A DNA stretch of 64,000 nucleotides from Didymella arachidicola (taxonomy: Eukaryota > Ascomycota > Dothideomycetes > Pleosporales > Didymellaceae): the NCBI GenBank assembly GCA_016630955.3, contig CM049993.1, positions 1 to 64,000 on the forward strand, in the 5' to 3' direction. Within the stretch, counting starts at the first letter, position 1. Every line of letters begins with the position of its first letter. Under the pieces are notes generated by a model, which saw only the letters and a program-made list of their open reading frames with translations, was not told where the DNA came from and made no database searches. Below are positions 42,368 through 55,868 of the stretch, in pieces. Position numbers and translations under genes: made by a program.

Positions 42368-43856
42368 TTAGGCCTTTGCAGGCTGTGCATCTAGCAACTC
42401 CTGGCACCTTTGGTAAACATCGAAGCTGTTATAGAAAGTAAGTTGTTAGTTTAGCATATAGAGATTGTAAATTTGCTAGAGAGCGAACATAAGACAAAAT
42501 ACGTACCGGGCATCGTGAGCGAAGCGCTCGGCGACATTTGTAGGTACTGCAGGTGATTAGTTGAGCGCAGTGGAATTCAACAAGAGTGTTCATCATACTG
42601 TCAACACCTTCCTCGCAATATGCTGCAATCTCGCTCTGCACGTCTTTCTCCCATCCAAAAACGGCTCGCGACATGATCTGCACCCTGCTGGCGCGCTTGA
42701 CGCGCACGCGCTCAAACAGGGCCAGGCGCTGCGGCAGGAGCGTGGCATCAGGCAGGCCCGAGAGCAGATAACCGAGCGCACCGGCGTCTTCGATTGCTTG
42801 GTTGGAGCCTTGACCGCTAAAAGGGAGCATCTGTAGTGCGGTTTAGCATGTCTAATCTTTTGAAGGGCTATCTGATACCCTTTCCCCCATGATTATGAGC
42901 TTACGTACCGGGTGTGCGGCGTCGCCAATGAGAATGGAACGACCAGCGGACCAGCGTGGAAGAGGCGTAAGGCTGTAAAGTGGCCACAGACTCACTTCTT
43001 CAGGCATGTCTAGGACTGCACGCAGCCGTGGGTGAAAATGGGCGAACTCGCGCAGGAGCCGAGCTTTGCACGCAGCTGGGTCCAGCTTGTCGTCTGCAGC
43101 CGGAGACGAGGAGGCGGTGGGGTCAAGATGTACACCCACAAAATTCTGCAGCGTGCCGTTGCGGCAAGGGTACCACATGAGGTGAAGGGGCGGGGCGGAG
43201 AGATACACGTTCATCGTCCCCGGTGGAGGCGGCGGGACACGCTTGGCGTCATCGCCGCCATCGTGGAAAACAGACGTGGGCAGCACGAAGCGGAAGGCCG
43301 AGTAGCCGCTGTGTTGGGGTGGAGCGAAACGGCCTGTGGCTGTGGCTTCTGCCGTGGTTGTGGTTGTAGCATTGGCTTGGAGAACGAAACCGCGCACGGC
43401 GGAATGCACTCCGTCTGCGCCCACAATCAAATCGGCTGTCAGCTCACTACCATCTGCTAACTTCACATGTCCCGTCTGCACGTCCACCTCCGTCACACTC
43501 GCACCCAGTCGTAGCGTCACTCGCTGCTTAGCAAGTCGCATCAGCTCCGAATGCAAGTCTCTCCGGTGAATTGCATAGTAGTCGCCGTGCAGTGGCTGTG
43601 GGGGCCCTACCGCCTCCAGCGTCTCACCATCCATGCGTGCCATCTGCTTCATCGGGACTGCACCTGCCCTCTCAAAATCAAAGCCGAGTTGTTGCAACAC
43701 TCGACAGCCATTCGGTGTTAGATTCAGTGCAGCGCCCACATCGCCCGCGAGCTGCGATTTTTCTACCACCGTCACCGTGTGGCCTGCTTGGTGAAGCGCC
43801 GCCGCCGCCGTAATTCCACCGATCCCCGCCCCGACAACAACGACGTCGAGTGGCAT
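42368..43856 (-). CDS. FAD-dependent monooxygenase (salicylate-hydroxylase type)
   Basis: Four exons on the minus strand: 43,856-42,909, 42,830-42,608, 42,546-42,507 and 42,425-42,368, with introns of 78, 61 and 81 nt (all GT..AG). The protein has 422 residues. FAD binding: VVVGAGIGGITAAAAL (5-20), the GADGVHSAVRG motif in the middle, and LIGDAAHPMLPFSGQGSNQAIEDA, which is formed only after the first intron is removed. Class A flavoprotein monooxygenases hydroxylate aromatic rings using NAD(P)H and O2, and PKS clusters often include one. It shares a 332-bp divergent promoter with the O-methyltransferase, so the two are probably co-expressed. It marks the left edge of the cluster: a pogo end abuts its stop. 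Confidence 0.92.
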
Positions 43857-44188
43857 GGCAAAGTAAAAGCTTGAAACCCGCTATCTCCAATGTTGTGTAT
43901 GGAAATCCACGGACAACGCGGGGAGTAATCGTTAATGGTGACGACTCCATTCCCCGCCTTCTCTAGATAACATCCTCTCGGCGTTTCACTTGTCGGCCAG
44001 TTTCCTCACTCTTTACAGCCGACTGCTTCCGCCAATTACCAAACCTCCTCCCGCTCGGTGACTTTTCCTCTCAGCCCCAGCCTGACATACTCTGCAAATG
44101 GGGGATTTAAGGCGCAAAGGTAACGGTCTGACCGCCGTTATCACCCAAATTGGACCCACGCTTTGCAAGCCACACACCTCTGCTAAGT
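43857..44188. promoter_or_regulatory. Divergent promoter, monooxygenase/methyltransferase
   Basis: 332 bp between two start codons on opposite strands. It contains CTCTCGGCGTTT at about 43,976, related to the TTCGGCG motif seen upstream of other cluster genes, and CT-rich leader sequence. No clear TATA box. Confidence 0.55.
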
Positions 44189-45539
44189 ATGAGTATCGAA
44201 TCACTCGCTGCGGACGTTTCTCGGCTTTCCACCCAGCTGCAGGAACAGCTGCTGAAATGGAAGATCACGCCGCCCACCTCTGACGAGAGCGGACGGTCCG
44301 CCTTCTCTGCTGAGCCGCCTGCTGTGCGCGCAACCAGGAACGCTCTTGTCGATGCGGCGTTGCAACTATCAAGGCTCTCTCAGGGCCCAGAGGACCATGT
44401 GTTGGGACTTGCCATGGGTGCGGTTCGTTAACCTGGTTCGGCCTCAATGCTGTCAGGCTCGCACTGATATGTGGCAACGTAATCTTTGTTTATGGTCGCT
44501 AATTGCTTTGCAGACCACTGATGCCGCGGTTTTGGGTACCGTTATCCGCTTCGGCCTGCCCAGTCTGATCCCTCTGGGTGGAAGTGAAACCACCACCAGC
44601 TTGGCGCAACAAACATCTCTCGAGGAACCTATTCTTGCTCGGATTCTCCGTTATGCAGTGGGGCTAGGCATCTTCCAGGAGCTCACACCAGGTTCCTTCT
44701 CTCATTCCGCCGCCTCAGCCAGGTTGGCTGGGGATGAACACCTGCAGAATATTGTGCTGCTCACCACGCACAACCTCGCCCGAATCATGGTCCGCTTACC
44801 CGATGCCCTCTACGACAAGGCACCCGCCGCCTTCAACCTAGCCTTCCCTGAATATTCAAACGTCTTCGAATACTTCGCCAAGGACACCGAAGCAAGCAGC
44901 CGCTACCACCATTACCTTCTAGGGCGCGTCAACACATCCCGCTGGGCCATCCGTCACTTGCAAACAGCATGGCACTGGGCCGATGTTGGCAGCGGCACCA
45001 TCGTCGACGTAGGCGGCTCATCAGGCCACACCTGCATCGCCCTAGCCGACGTGGCCCCCAAGGCACGCTTTATCATCCAGGACATTGACCGCGAGGCGCT
45101 ATCCCACGCGCGCACCGCCGTGCAAGCCGCAAGTGCCGACACAGCCGCGCGGACCTCGTTCGAGGAGCACGACTTCTTCACCCCGCAGAAGACGGCGGCC
45201 GACGTGTACATCTTCCGGCACATCCTGCACGACTGGTCCGACGCAGACACGGTCCGCATCTTGCGCAACCTCGTCCCCGCACTGAAGCGCGGCGCCCGCG
45301 TCCTCGTCAGCGAGGGCCTGCTCCCCGCGCCACCGGCGCGCCAGACTAACTTCCTCGACGACAAGATGATCCGCATCGAGGACATGATCATGCTCGCCGT
45401 CCACGCCGCGCCCGAGCGCAGCCGTGCAGACTTTGAACGCCTGTTTGTCGAGGCTAGCCCCTCGTTCCACCTTGTTGGTACCACGGGCGGCGAGAATGGC
45501 GCATTTCAGTCTCTGCTCGAGTTCGAGTATGTCGGCTAG
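44189..45539 (+). CDS. SAM-dependent O-methyltransferase
   Basis: Two exons (44,189-44,422; 44,514-45,539; 91-nt intron GTTCGT..TTGCAG) give 419 residues. The N-terminal helices form a winged-helix dimerisation region (LAQQTSLEEPILARILRYAVGLGIF). The catalytic domain has the SAM loop VDVGGSSGHTCIALA, an acidic SAM contact region (FIIQDID), the EEHDFFTPQ stretch, and HILHDWSD, whose first His is the usual general base. It ends with LLEFEYVG. It is the class that methylates phenolic hydroxyls of fungal polyketides. The ATG with AAGTATGAG context is the first in frame, close to the divergent promoter. Confidence 0.92.
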
Positions 45540-46552
45540 AGGGACGGTTTCTTTCCTTGGTCTGTGTACACGGCTTGTCCCGCTGAGAGTGTGGATATCC
45601 AGTCTGCGGACATCATACATAGCAACCGTGCCGTGTCATGCAGCGTAGACGAATTATATAACGTATATGCTCGTTGGCGAACTGTGTATTCTAGCTGATA
45701 TTACTTTAAGTGATGTCGGATTCAATGTAATGTAACATGACTTAAGTATATAACCCTACAATACCACCCCCCACAAGCAGCACCCCCCTATCCCCTTCCC
45801 TCCTACCTCGAGTAACCCCCCCTCGCCATCCCTGTCAAGCCTTACCCAACTATTCCCCCACTGTCCCTTTACTGACGCAACGCGTCACGCCGCACAAAAC
45901 CGTCGTTCCATAGCCTCCCAGCGTGCACGCCGTGGCTCCCGATGACGTTGCAGCAAATCCTCGAGCTAGAAGCACACCGGCGTCGCAAGCCCCGCGCCGA
46001 GTGAGTCACCGTAAGTACACACAACAAGCGTATCGACGCCCCAGCACGCCCTGTGCTCCGCTCGCTCGCACACACGGTACGCACACACGGTACGCAAAAC
46101 ACCATCGTACTATTATACCATTTTCCATGCGCCGACCGGTAAATAAGGGTCTCGGGTCTCACACCCTACGCAGAGGGGCATGTGCATAGGAACAGTATTA
46201 TGCAAAACCCACAATATGTAATTAGACTTTCGTGGGAGGAAATGAACTGGACCACGATGATTGAGTAGAGTAAGTAAGACACCAACCAACCGAGGACGGA
46301 AATGCAGCGTTGCTCGTGTTTGCATTAGGGTTCACGTTGAAGTATGTATGTACAAGTCCATGCGCGAATCCTACCTGTGCGCCACCAATTCCCTAAAAAA
46401 TGTGAAAGATGAGAATGAGGGGAAAAAAAGAGACAGAGATTCCGCATCTATAGCCAGCTAGCTGGCAAGCAGTCTCTAAAGCCTAGCCGCGCGTTGTACT
46501 GTATACATACATCATATGCGTTGAAAAAGAAAAAGCCAATTTCATGCCCCCC
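45540..46552. other. Intergenic, convergent 3' ends
   Basis: The space between the converging ends of the methyltransferase and the non-reducing PKS. It has CA/C-rich tracts (ACCCCCCACAAGCAGCACCC), a short GTACGCACACACG duplication near 46,076 and no gene I can support. Confidence 0.6.
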
Positions 46553-49500
46553 CTAACTTGCAGCCTTTGCAAACACCTCCTCGACAACCTGTTTATACAC
46601 AGCCGCCACCTCCTTAACTTTGGGGTACTTGAACATATCAGCATGAGTCGCATCAACGTCGAGCCTGGCAACAGGCCCGCCAACGAGTTCTGCCCAGCCC
46701 TTTGACTCGTCAGCGCCGTCGTCCCACTGTGCGCGGGCCCAGCGCACAAGGGGCTCAGTGGCATCATCACCCGCGCCGGCGCCGAGAACTGGTCCCGTCG
46801 AGCCGGCGATCAGGACAGTGCCGTGGAGCGGGCGGGCCGGGGTGGGGAGGGGAGTTGGGCGGTAGGCGAGCAGGGATTTGACGGTGGCGCAGAGGTGTTG
46901 CTGGCGGGGCTTGGGCATTGGGAGAGCAGCGCCGATGCCGCGGCTGGTGAAGACGTTGGCTTGCTGAAGATGGGCCAGGGTCAGGGGAGAGGGGAGTTTG
47001 ACCTGTTCGGCGAGCGATGTGCCGGCGGGCGCGGGCATGTCGAGCAGAACGAGGCTCAGGATGTTCGACGACAATTGTCGGCACACTTCAAAGGCATGCA
47101 CAGCACCGGCAGAGAATCCGACCAAAAGGTACGGCCCGGATGGGTGCGTTTCCCGGATTGCTGCTGCGTACGATTGAGCCAGCGCTTGGACGCTGCAGTC
47201 GTAGTCCGACCCTTCGCGAGCAAAGGGTGTTTCTATGCCATATACTTTCCGATCCTCCGCAAGAGCCGGTAGCGTCATGAATGAGCTCACTGTGCCAGTA
47301 GCATCGGCCAGTATGAAGACTGGTGTCTCGGTAGACGAAGGCGACCCATGCATCAAAATGACTTTTGCGGAGGTTTGGATAGGGGTCTGTTCCCGTTCTG
47401 CCACCTCAATAACAGGTGCTTGTTCCTGGATCTCCTTGACCGGTTCAGGGACCATCTCCTCTTCTTTCCCCTCATCATGCTGGCTTTCGGAGTCGTACTC
47501 TTCTTCGCCTTCAGACGCAGATTGCCCACCAAGGGCAGCGACGGCTTCACCAACGGTAGGATGGTCGAAGAAAAAGGAGCCCGGATACTCTACTCCCGTT
47601 TCATTTCTGATGGCAGTAATGATTGAAATCACCATCAGTGAGTCGATTCCCAGGGCAGCAAACTCGACATCGGGTGTTAGCTCTGCCAAGTCGGTACCAG
47701 TCTCGGCGGCTATCACAGCAAGCAGTGTTTCTACCGCCTTTGAACCTGCTGCATCTTTCCCGCCTACAGATGTAGCAGTCGAAGCCAACTCACTGGAACT
47801 TGTGTCGGCATCTGAGCTTTCTGTATCTGTGGGCGACTGCGTGCCAGTGGTATGCGACAATTCAGGCATAGACGCAGCAGGGACTGAGCGCTCTATGCTG
47901 GCACGTTGCCGTACGGTTGGATCTGCAGCCTGAAAAAGAGAAAGCAGAGTCGCCTTCTTCATCTTCTTGGACTGAACGCCAAGAGCCACACAGACGAGCG
48001 TGTCTCCGCTGAAAACATAGACGTCTCCAACTATGAGTGAGCCTCCCTGCGTTTCCTCCATGCGCACATAGCTGGTGTACGTGGTCTCCTCTGAGAGTGG
48101 CTGGAACAGATGCCATTTGTCTATGCCAATGGAAAGGAAGGCAGTGTCTTTGGGATACTTGAGACCGCAATTCAGGAACCAACCAGCGAGGTGCACCACA
48201 GCATCCAGCAAATGTGCCTTGAACATGAAGCTGCCTTGGGCAGAGTTTGCAGGTAGTTTCACGGTTCCGACGACATCACGGAAGTCCCTGTCCAAGACCA
48301 CTTCTTCAAGACCTTGGTAGATAGGTGCATAGTCGACGAGGTTTTGGAAGAGCGAATATACGACTGGCTTGAACAGACGGTGGCCAAGACCGGTGTTGGC
48401 CGATTGTTGTAAAGCTTCGATGCGCGCACGAACGAAGAAAAGCTCACGGGACAAGGTTTTCTTCACATCATCATTGCCTTCGTATGAGATGGAACAGCCG
48501 CCCATGTTGTGAATGCCCGTTTCATCGCGCAGTCTGAAAGTCACTTTGCAGACAGCCGGCTTTTTCGAGTCGGGAATCGTGGCGGCGATTTCAATTGTCT
48601 GGTCACGGGGCTTGTCAGACACAACTAGCGGGTGCGTAATGGCCAAGTTGGAGATGCTGAGAGCGGGGAGTTGTGTTTTCGGCTGGAGTGTCTGGTGCGC
48701 AAACTTGGCCAGAGACAGAGCCATGTCGCAGTAGATGCTGCTGGGGCAAATGGTGACTCCAGCCACTGCATGGCCTCGGATCGCTTTGAACAGATCCGGC
48801 TCATACGGATCAGATTCAAAGAAGAAGGAAACGGCGTTCCCGTCATTGCTGGTACTCATGAAACGTTGCAGCGTCGTCGTGGGAAATCCAGCAACGAGAG
48901 GCGTAGACTTGGCTGCAGGCTCACTGGCAAGCCCAGGTGCACCTTCTACCATCTTTTCTTGGAAAGGTACCCAGAACTCCTTCTCATCGAAAGCATAATG
49001 AGGCAAGTCGAGTAGAGAGAGGTGCTTGATAAAGTCCTTGTGGTACTCGTGCCACTTTATAGAGATACCTGCGGAGTACAGCGTTGCCAGACTTGTAGAG
49101 AGCACCGTCCAATCATCGTCTTTGCACCTGAGCGAGGCAAGTAGACGGTCTTGGGGCACAGAGAGCGTTGCTCGAACGAGACCGTTGCAGATGGGCTCTG
49201 GACCCATCTCGACGAAGAAACTTTTGTCGTTGACGAGTCCAGCAGCCTTGCATGCTTCGAGCGCCGAAACAAACGCTACCGGCTCGCGCGCCTGTCTTCG
49301 AAGGTAGTTGGGCGAGAAGGGGTTGGATCCGGATCCGGGGGCGATGACGCTACCCAGCAGTGTTGATGCGACTGGAATCGTTGGTTCTGAGAAAACGACA
49401 CCCTGAGCAGACTGCTCAAAGTCATCGAGTATGGGCTCCAGTTGCTTTGAATGGAATCCATACGGAACAGGCAGGAGCGTCGATCGTACGCCAGAAGTCT

Positions 49501-52500
49501 TGAGATGAATCTGAAGATCCTCCACGTGACTCGTCGTTCCGCTAATTACGGTCATGTTTGGTGCATTGATGCAAGCGATCTCACAAGAGCTCCAGGTGCC
49601 AGCGCCTAGGCGTTGACGCGCGGCTGGCTCGGGTTCGGCCACAGCAAGCATTGCATACTCGTGGGCCGTGAGTTTCTTCTCCATGATTCCGGCACGAGTG
49701 GCGACGAGATGGAGTGTGTCGCTCGTGGACAGCACGCCGGCGATGCATAGGGCGGCATACTCACCAAGGCTGTGTCCGACGACTACACCAGGACGCACAT
49801 CCAGCGACATGAACAGACGAGCAAGAGCAATTTCCAAGGATACAATGGCAAGTTGAGACTGAGCGGGGCTTGCCGTAGACACCTCCAAGTCACCCTGTGC
49901 GATGAGATGGACGAATTTGGGTAGACCCTGGAGGTCAGCAAGCGTGCAGAGTGATTCCAGTTCGCGCCTGAAAGATAAGCTGTGAGACCAAAGGTCTTTG
50001 CCCATGCCAGCGTAAAGAGAGCCTTGGCCGGTAAAAGTGAAGACAACATTGGGACTAGGGCCGCGACCAACGGGGGTTCCTGCGCTGACGAAATTGGCTG
50101 ACAGGCGGTCAGCTAGCTCGGCAGTACTGTCGACAACAAAAGCAGCACGCAGAGAGCCATGCATGCGTCTCGCAGTGGTGGTGTAGGCCACATCAGCCAG
50201 GCGCACTGCAGGGTGCCTGTTGAGATACTCGAGCAGTCTCTGTTTGTTGCCAGACAACGAAGCTGGGGTACGAGCAGAGAGGGTCACAACGTGGCACGGA
50301 CGCGGGTCCAGTGTTTTGTTTGGCTTGGGTGGAGCTTCCTCAATGAGCACGCACGAGTTGCCACCCTACAGGCGTTGATCAGCATTCAAGACATGCAACT
50401 AGTCAGTGCAATACATACCGCAGCATCAAAGCTGTTTACAAATGCGCGTCGCTTGCCGTCGGCCGCAGGCTGAAAGGACGTGTGTTGGGTAGCAATGCGC
50501 ACGTTGAGACGATCCAAGTCTGGGAACTTTGAGTTGACGGTGAAGGGAACGCCCGGCTGCGGAGGGATGTGGCGTTCGCGCAACATCAGCAAGACTTTGA
50601 GAAGGGAGGACATGCCGGCGGCAGCTTCGCCGTGGCCGATGTTCGCCTTGACGGCGCCTACGGTGAGAGGGTGCTCCTTTGTGCGGCCGCGGCCAAACGT
50701 GGACAGGACGGACGACATTTCCATGTTGTCGCCGGCCTGGGTGCCCGTGCCGTGCATCTCGACGTAGGAGACAGTGGTGGGGTCCGTGGCTGTCTTGTGC
50801 AGAATGTCGTCGTAGAGACGCTGCTGGGCGGCGGCCGAGGGATGGGTGATGGACGAGGCATCGCGGCTGTAGTTGCGCGCGCCGCCGGGAATGACGCCCA
50901 GGATGTTATCGTTGTCGGCGAGGGCGTCTTCGAGGCGCTTGAGGACGACGACGCCCACGGCTTCGCCGCGGCAGTAGCCATCAGCGTCGTCGTGGAAGGT
51001 GCTGCAGCCGCCGGGGCCCAGGGACAGGAAGCCGCCGCGGCTGAGGCCGGCGAAGGGCCAGGGCGAGCTGTAAATCGACGCGGCGCCGGCCAATGCCGTG
51101 TCACAGTCGCGGTTCAGCAGGGCACGACAGGCCAGGATGACGGCGGTGATGCTGGTGGCGCAGGCACTGTCGACGGCAAAAGCGCCACCGCCCCACTTGA
51201 AGTGGTAGTTGAGACGGCCCGGGCCGAACGCACGCACGATGCCGGGGACGTAGTAGATGTCGACGCCCTCATTGGCCAGAATCTCACGGTGGTCGTCCGA
51301 CGCCTGGCCCAGGTATGTGGCGATGCGGTCGCTGCGTGTTGACGGCGTGGCGTCCGGGGAATAGCCCGCCGACTCGAGCGCCTCGTAGCTGACCGTCAGC
51401 AGCAGGCGGTGCACGGGGTCCATTTGCAGCGCCTCGCGCGGCGACACGTTGAACAGCCGGTGGTCGAACAGCCCGGGCCGGTCCAGGAAGGCGCCATGGC
51501 GGGCCAGCGTCGAGCCGGGCTTCTGGCCCGTCGCGTCGTAGTACGTGTCGAGGTCGAAGCGCGACTTGGGGATCTCGGTCACGTGCCGTTCGCCTTTGCG
51601 CAGCACGTCCCAGAAGCCGTCGACGCCCGCCTCGCCCGTGCCTGGAAAACGGCCAGCCATGCCTACAATTGCTACAGCACCGCTGCCCGCGCGCAAGCCC
51701 GGCCCCGCACTTGGCGACGGCGGGGCGGGGGGTGTCTGGGCGGCCAGCGTGACTGCAAAGCGCTCGCTGATCTCGCGCTGCACCGCGGGCGTGTGGCCGG
51801 ACGGGCCCAGCTCGAACAGGCGCACGGGCGTGCCCCGCGGCAGGGCTTGCACGACAGCGTCCAGCGCGTCGTTGAAGCGTATGGGCTGGTGCACTACCAG
51901 CTCGAACGCGGCGAGCAGCATGTCGCCAAACGTCTCCGCCTGCAGCAGCGAGCCGTCGACGGGCGAGTACATGCGCGCCTTGGTGCAGTCCAGCGGCGTC
52001 GCCAGCAACGTCGACGAGCCCAGCACCCGCGCAGTGTCGATGGCTGGTGCTGTCGCCATGTGCACCCCGCCGCGAGCCTCTGTGGGGATGCGCGACGCCT
52101 GCGCTAGCTCGTGGCTCCACGCCCACAGCCGCGTCTGCGTCGAAGGCGGGCCGAAAAGCGTCAGCCACCCGCGCGCTTCGACGCCAATGCAGATGCGGCG
52201 CGCCCGCGGCACCTGCGTCTGCGTGTGGAACTCGTCCAGCAGACGCCGCACGTCCTCGACCTGCAGCCCCACCAGCGTCGTCGCCCACTGCCCACCCGAG
52301 CTGTCGATCCGCCGCGAGTTGGCGCAGATCTCACGCCCCAGCCGGAAGGCGATGCGTGTTGTCTCGACGGCCAGCGCAAACAGCTCGCTGCTGTTGCGCG
52401 CTGCCACCGCAACCGCGCCGGGCAGCTGGCCCGTACACAGGCCAAACACCTCAGCCCGCGTCCCTCCAGCTGACGTGCCGAGTATCGCTGCATCTTCCTC

Positions 52501-52806
52501 GACGTACAGGATGAGCTCGCCCAGCCGCACCACGGCCATCAACGCGGTCGCTATCGTCTCGTTGGGTTCTGGGCGCGCTGCGTTGGCCTCTGCCAGCCCC
52601 AGGATGGTATCGAAATCGTCTACGTCTGCCCGCTCATCGGCTGGCAGCTCGCGGACCTCGGTCTGTATGGCATCCGCTGCCGCCCGCAGAAATCTTGCTG
52701 CTACTTCGCTTTTCTGTGCCTTCTGCGCGAGCGCCCGCACGCCCGGCAGCTTCTCCACTGTCTGGTCTCCAAAGAAAAGCACATTGGTCGTCACGCTTGC
52801 TGCCAT
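46553..52806 (-). CDS. Non-reducing PKS (SAT-KS-AT-PT-ACP-TE)
   Basis: Two exons (52,806-50,419; 50,365-46,553; 53-nt intron GTATGT..CTGTAG) give 2,066 residues. SAT: FGLCTGQLPG with Cys124 and a His at about 249. KS: DSACATS (Cys549), HGTGTQAGD (His685), ANIGHGEAAAG (His725). AT: GHSLGEYAAL (Ser about 995). PT: RGHAVAGVTICP (His about 1,328) and HLLDAVVHLAGW (Asp about 1,517). One ACP: LGIDSLMV (Ser about 1,705), after a Ser/Thr linker. TE: LVGFSAGAVHAF (Ser about 1,881). The SAT loads a starter acyl unit, the KS/AT extend with malonyl-CoA without reduction, PT folds the chain and TE releases by lactonisation, hydrolysis or Claisen closure. With a reducing PKS downstream, the starter is probably its product. 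All catalytic residues are present. Confidence 0.95.
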
Positions 52807-53472
52807 GTTGAATAGATGGATGGCCGAGTGCTTGAATCACAGAGTTAAGCTGTGTATGTACCTACAACCATTTCCTATCTTGGCACTTTTGTATTGGCAC
52901 GTCTTATCTCTACCTCCTACCAACCACTACAAAATAAACGCCGAAGGTGGCCCGTGCATGCTGCTTATCCCACTTAAACCCCTTCGGCGATTTCAACATC
53001 TGGCTAACCTAACAAGCTGTTGAGAAGAATACACTCGGCCGCCGAGGTGCTACAACATCACTATCATTACCGTGCATCCGGACAATCAGCCGTCCGTGGC
53101 TCGCTCTTTGCTGCACCCCCCCCCCCCCCCCCCTTCCGGCATCCTACGGCCTAATGGACGCGTACACCAAATTGCGCGGCTTTTTTTTTGTTGTCGTTTC
53201 TAAACACGTTAATGTTTATCCCCTCTGGATTGGCTATTGTTGTCTTATAACACAGCACTATCAAATTAGTTGTTGTTGTCCTTTCAACGCAGTACTCTCG
53301 AAGGCGCCATTGTGCTGCTTCCAGCTTCAAACATGCAACTTTCAATGCACCCTAACACAATGATTACCCTCCTTCTACGTACACTCCACTGAACATGCCG
53401 TCCCTATACCCACTACGCTCATTCTGTACATAGCACTCGGCCATGTCACCACTCCACTCCACTCCACTCCAC
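52807..53472. promoter_or_regulatory. NR-PKS upstream region
   Basis: Promoter of the non-reducing PKS and 3' flank of the transporter. CTTCGGCGAT (52,982-52,991) and ACGCCGAAG (52,938-52,946) match the motif found in the questin-oxidase/esterase promoter. An 18-base C run (53,116-53,133) and TTGTTGTTGT and CCACTCCACT tracts are simple repeats. Confidence 0.5.
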
Positions 53473-55147
53473 CTACTCCGTTGTAGATCTGCTGCTACTG
53501 CCGCTGCCTTTCTCCACATCGTCTGGCTTGGGCAACGGGCTTGCTGCTGGCTTGGCTGAAGCGTGCAGTTGCTCAAAAATTCTAGCCGACTCACGTGCAT
53601 ATTTACATCGCTCACGAATGGCTCCACCATACTTGTAAAACAGCCATGGCAATGGCGCACAGACTAGAGCCAGAAACGCTGGAACCGCTGATGCCCACTG
53701 CGTACCCAAGCTCTGGTACATGTACGGCGTGAACAACGGGCTTTGCCATCATAGTCAGCATAATGAACGAATCTTTTCATGTATCCCGGGTGACTTACAA
53801 GGCTGCACCAAACAGCGCTCTCAAAATGGCGTTGGAAGCAAGTGCAGAAGCAGCGTACACGGTGTACGCGTCGATGGTGTAGTTTATCATGCTTATGAAG
53901 AGCAGAACTTGTCCGAATCCAAAACAGCCTGCACCAAGCAGACAGACGATCCAGGGTATGGACCGGTAAGTAGTAAAGGCAAACCAAAAGAGACCTACGG
54001 GCATGGCTAAACATCCAATCAAAGCTGGCTCCAAGCGGTCTTCGGGTGTTGCACATCCGTTGGTGGCGACGATTCTTTTGTACCTTTTGTCCAACCAAAC
54101 GTAGACAAACATGGCCACGATCTGGCCAACCATGATGCTAATAAAAGACAACCCGCTGATGCCTTGCGACCAGTGGCGTTCGTCGCTGAAGACGATGGGA
54201 AACGCCGCAAAGTTGAGATATAGGATTCCGTAGACAATGGCTGCATAAAAGGCCACGAGAAGGACGATGGGCTCTGCCAATAGCAGAACCCACGGGCGGA
54301 TAATCGTCACCTTGAACACGGCCGATGGCTTCTTCCGCCCTTGCCCCACCTCCAACTTGCTTTTGTAAACTTTTCCAGTAGCCTGCGAGAGTTTCTTTGC
54401 CCGGCGGGCAAGCAGATACGGCGCATACGTCTCCGGCACCAGAATAGTCGTGAGGAACCACAAGACCCCCGTGAAGATGACGGTCATAGCATCCACCCAG
54501 CGCCAGCCAGCATACTCGCCCAAGAACCCTCCCGCAATAGGCCCCAGCGTAGGGCCCAAAAACGGCGCAGAGCAGTAGATAGTAACCGCGAGCCCGCGCT
54601 GGCTAGCAACAAACATATCCGAAATGACGCCGGCCGAATTGACAATCGACGACGCGCCAAACACACCCGCAAACGCCCTCAACACCAGCAAAGTCGCCAC
54701 GTTCTTCGACGCGATCGACGCGCCGCCGAAAACAGTCAGCAGCCCGAACGTGGCAGACGCCAGATACTGCCGTCCGTACAGCTCCGACATGGGCCCCCAG
54801 CACATAGGCCCCAGCGCGAACCCGAGCACGAACAGCGACACGGTCAGCGTCGCCACGATAGTCGGAACGTCAAACGCCAGTTTGATCTGCGTGGACGCGC
54901 CCGAAAACGCCGTCGACGCGAAGGACACGGACAGCGTGCCCATCGCCATGATGATGGTGATGACCCATTTCATGCCGAACGAGATGTTCAGCGGGCTGCG
55001 CGGGTCGTCCGGGATCCAGTCGACGCTGTACGGGTCATCGTCTGTGCCGCTTCCGGGGTATTTGTGGTTGAGGACTTCGGGCGTGAGGAGGGTTTGGGAG
55101 GCTACGAGGCGCCAGTGGGCGGGCTTGGAGGGCGGGCTGGTCGCCAT
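53473..55147 (-). CDS. MFS transporter (DHA1-type drug/metabolite exporter)
   Basis: Two exons (55,147-53,799; 53,740-53,473; 58-nt intron GTAAGT..CAAAG) give 538 residues. It shows about twelve hydrophobic segments. The cytosolic N-terminus has DPYSVDWIPDDPRSPLN, typical of fungal multidrug transporters (DPxNPxNW-like). The loop after TM2 has GPMSELYGRQ, the family's G-x3-D/E-x2-G-R signature. TM5 carries LGPTLGPIAGGFLGE. A Ser/Lys-rich cytosolic tail ends it. Probable proton-driven export of the cluster product or self-protection at the plasma membrane. I chose the ATG at 55,147 (MATSPPSKPAHW); the frame stays open 60 codons upstream but without a convincing signal. Confidence 0.92.
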
Positions 55148-55868
55148 GATGGCGTGGAAGTGGAAGGGAGCTGATTGCTTGTTGGTGTGAGAAACGGTAC
55201 GGATACACACTTCTTGGTTCCTCCGTGTCTGTGTCCCTGCGTGTGTATATGCCGGTAGGCGCTTTATATATCCCGGCGTGCGTCTATCGCTCTTGCTGCA
55301 TTGCAAAAGGTACGATTGCCGTAACACCGGACTTAGTGACGGAGATTATAACGTCTATCAGCGGTCTTTGCAATTGCGAAGCGCCGGACTTAAACGGGGC
55401 GGCGTGATTACGCGTGCAGGGATGTTAAGGTACTTCGGCGTACCAGATGGGGCTTGGAATGCTCGTACTCCAGCCTGTTTCGGTGATCTATATTGCTTTT
55501 TTGTTCAGTCCTTAGGTGACATCATTGCATTTATCTTGCATCTGTATGTTTTTCTTTCGTCCCGCTTCGTCACTGATCTTTTGTACACTGTATGCTTTCG
55601 GTATGGGTAACGTTTTGTTCGAATCATAGGCCTGCACCCATATCAACCAGTCGTCAACCGATGATATATGTAGGTCTGCGACATTATCATCATAGTGGGC
55701 TTGTGAGCATACGACCGGGCGAGGTGGTTTGGAGTAGTGTTGTACGAAAAATCGAAAGATCCACTTTCACTGGGGAAAAGAGCAGGGCCATCATGATAGT
55801 CCCTTAAGAAGCTAATGAACGCAAAAGATTTGCTACCAAGTGTACGTAACCAAGCAGCGGCCCTCAAA
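55148..55868. promoter_or_regulatory. Transporter promoter region
   Basis: Upstream DNA of the transporter and 3' flank of the questin-oxidase-like gene. CTTCGGCG at 55,433-55,440 is another copy of the shared motif. No gene is seen. Confidence 0.45.

Noticed and set aside
51545..53023. Long plus-strand open frame (492 codons) opposite the NR-PKS
   Set aside because: It is Ser/Arg/Pro-rich, caused by GC-rich codons on the other strand, and it overlaps the KS and SAT domains whose motifs are clear.
53116..53133. 18-base C run
   Set aside because: Simple homopolymer in an intergenic region; its exact length is likely unreliable in sequencing.
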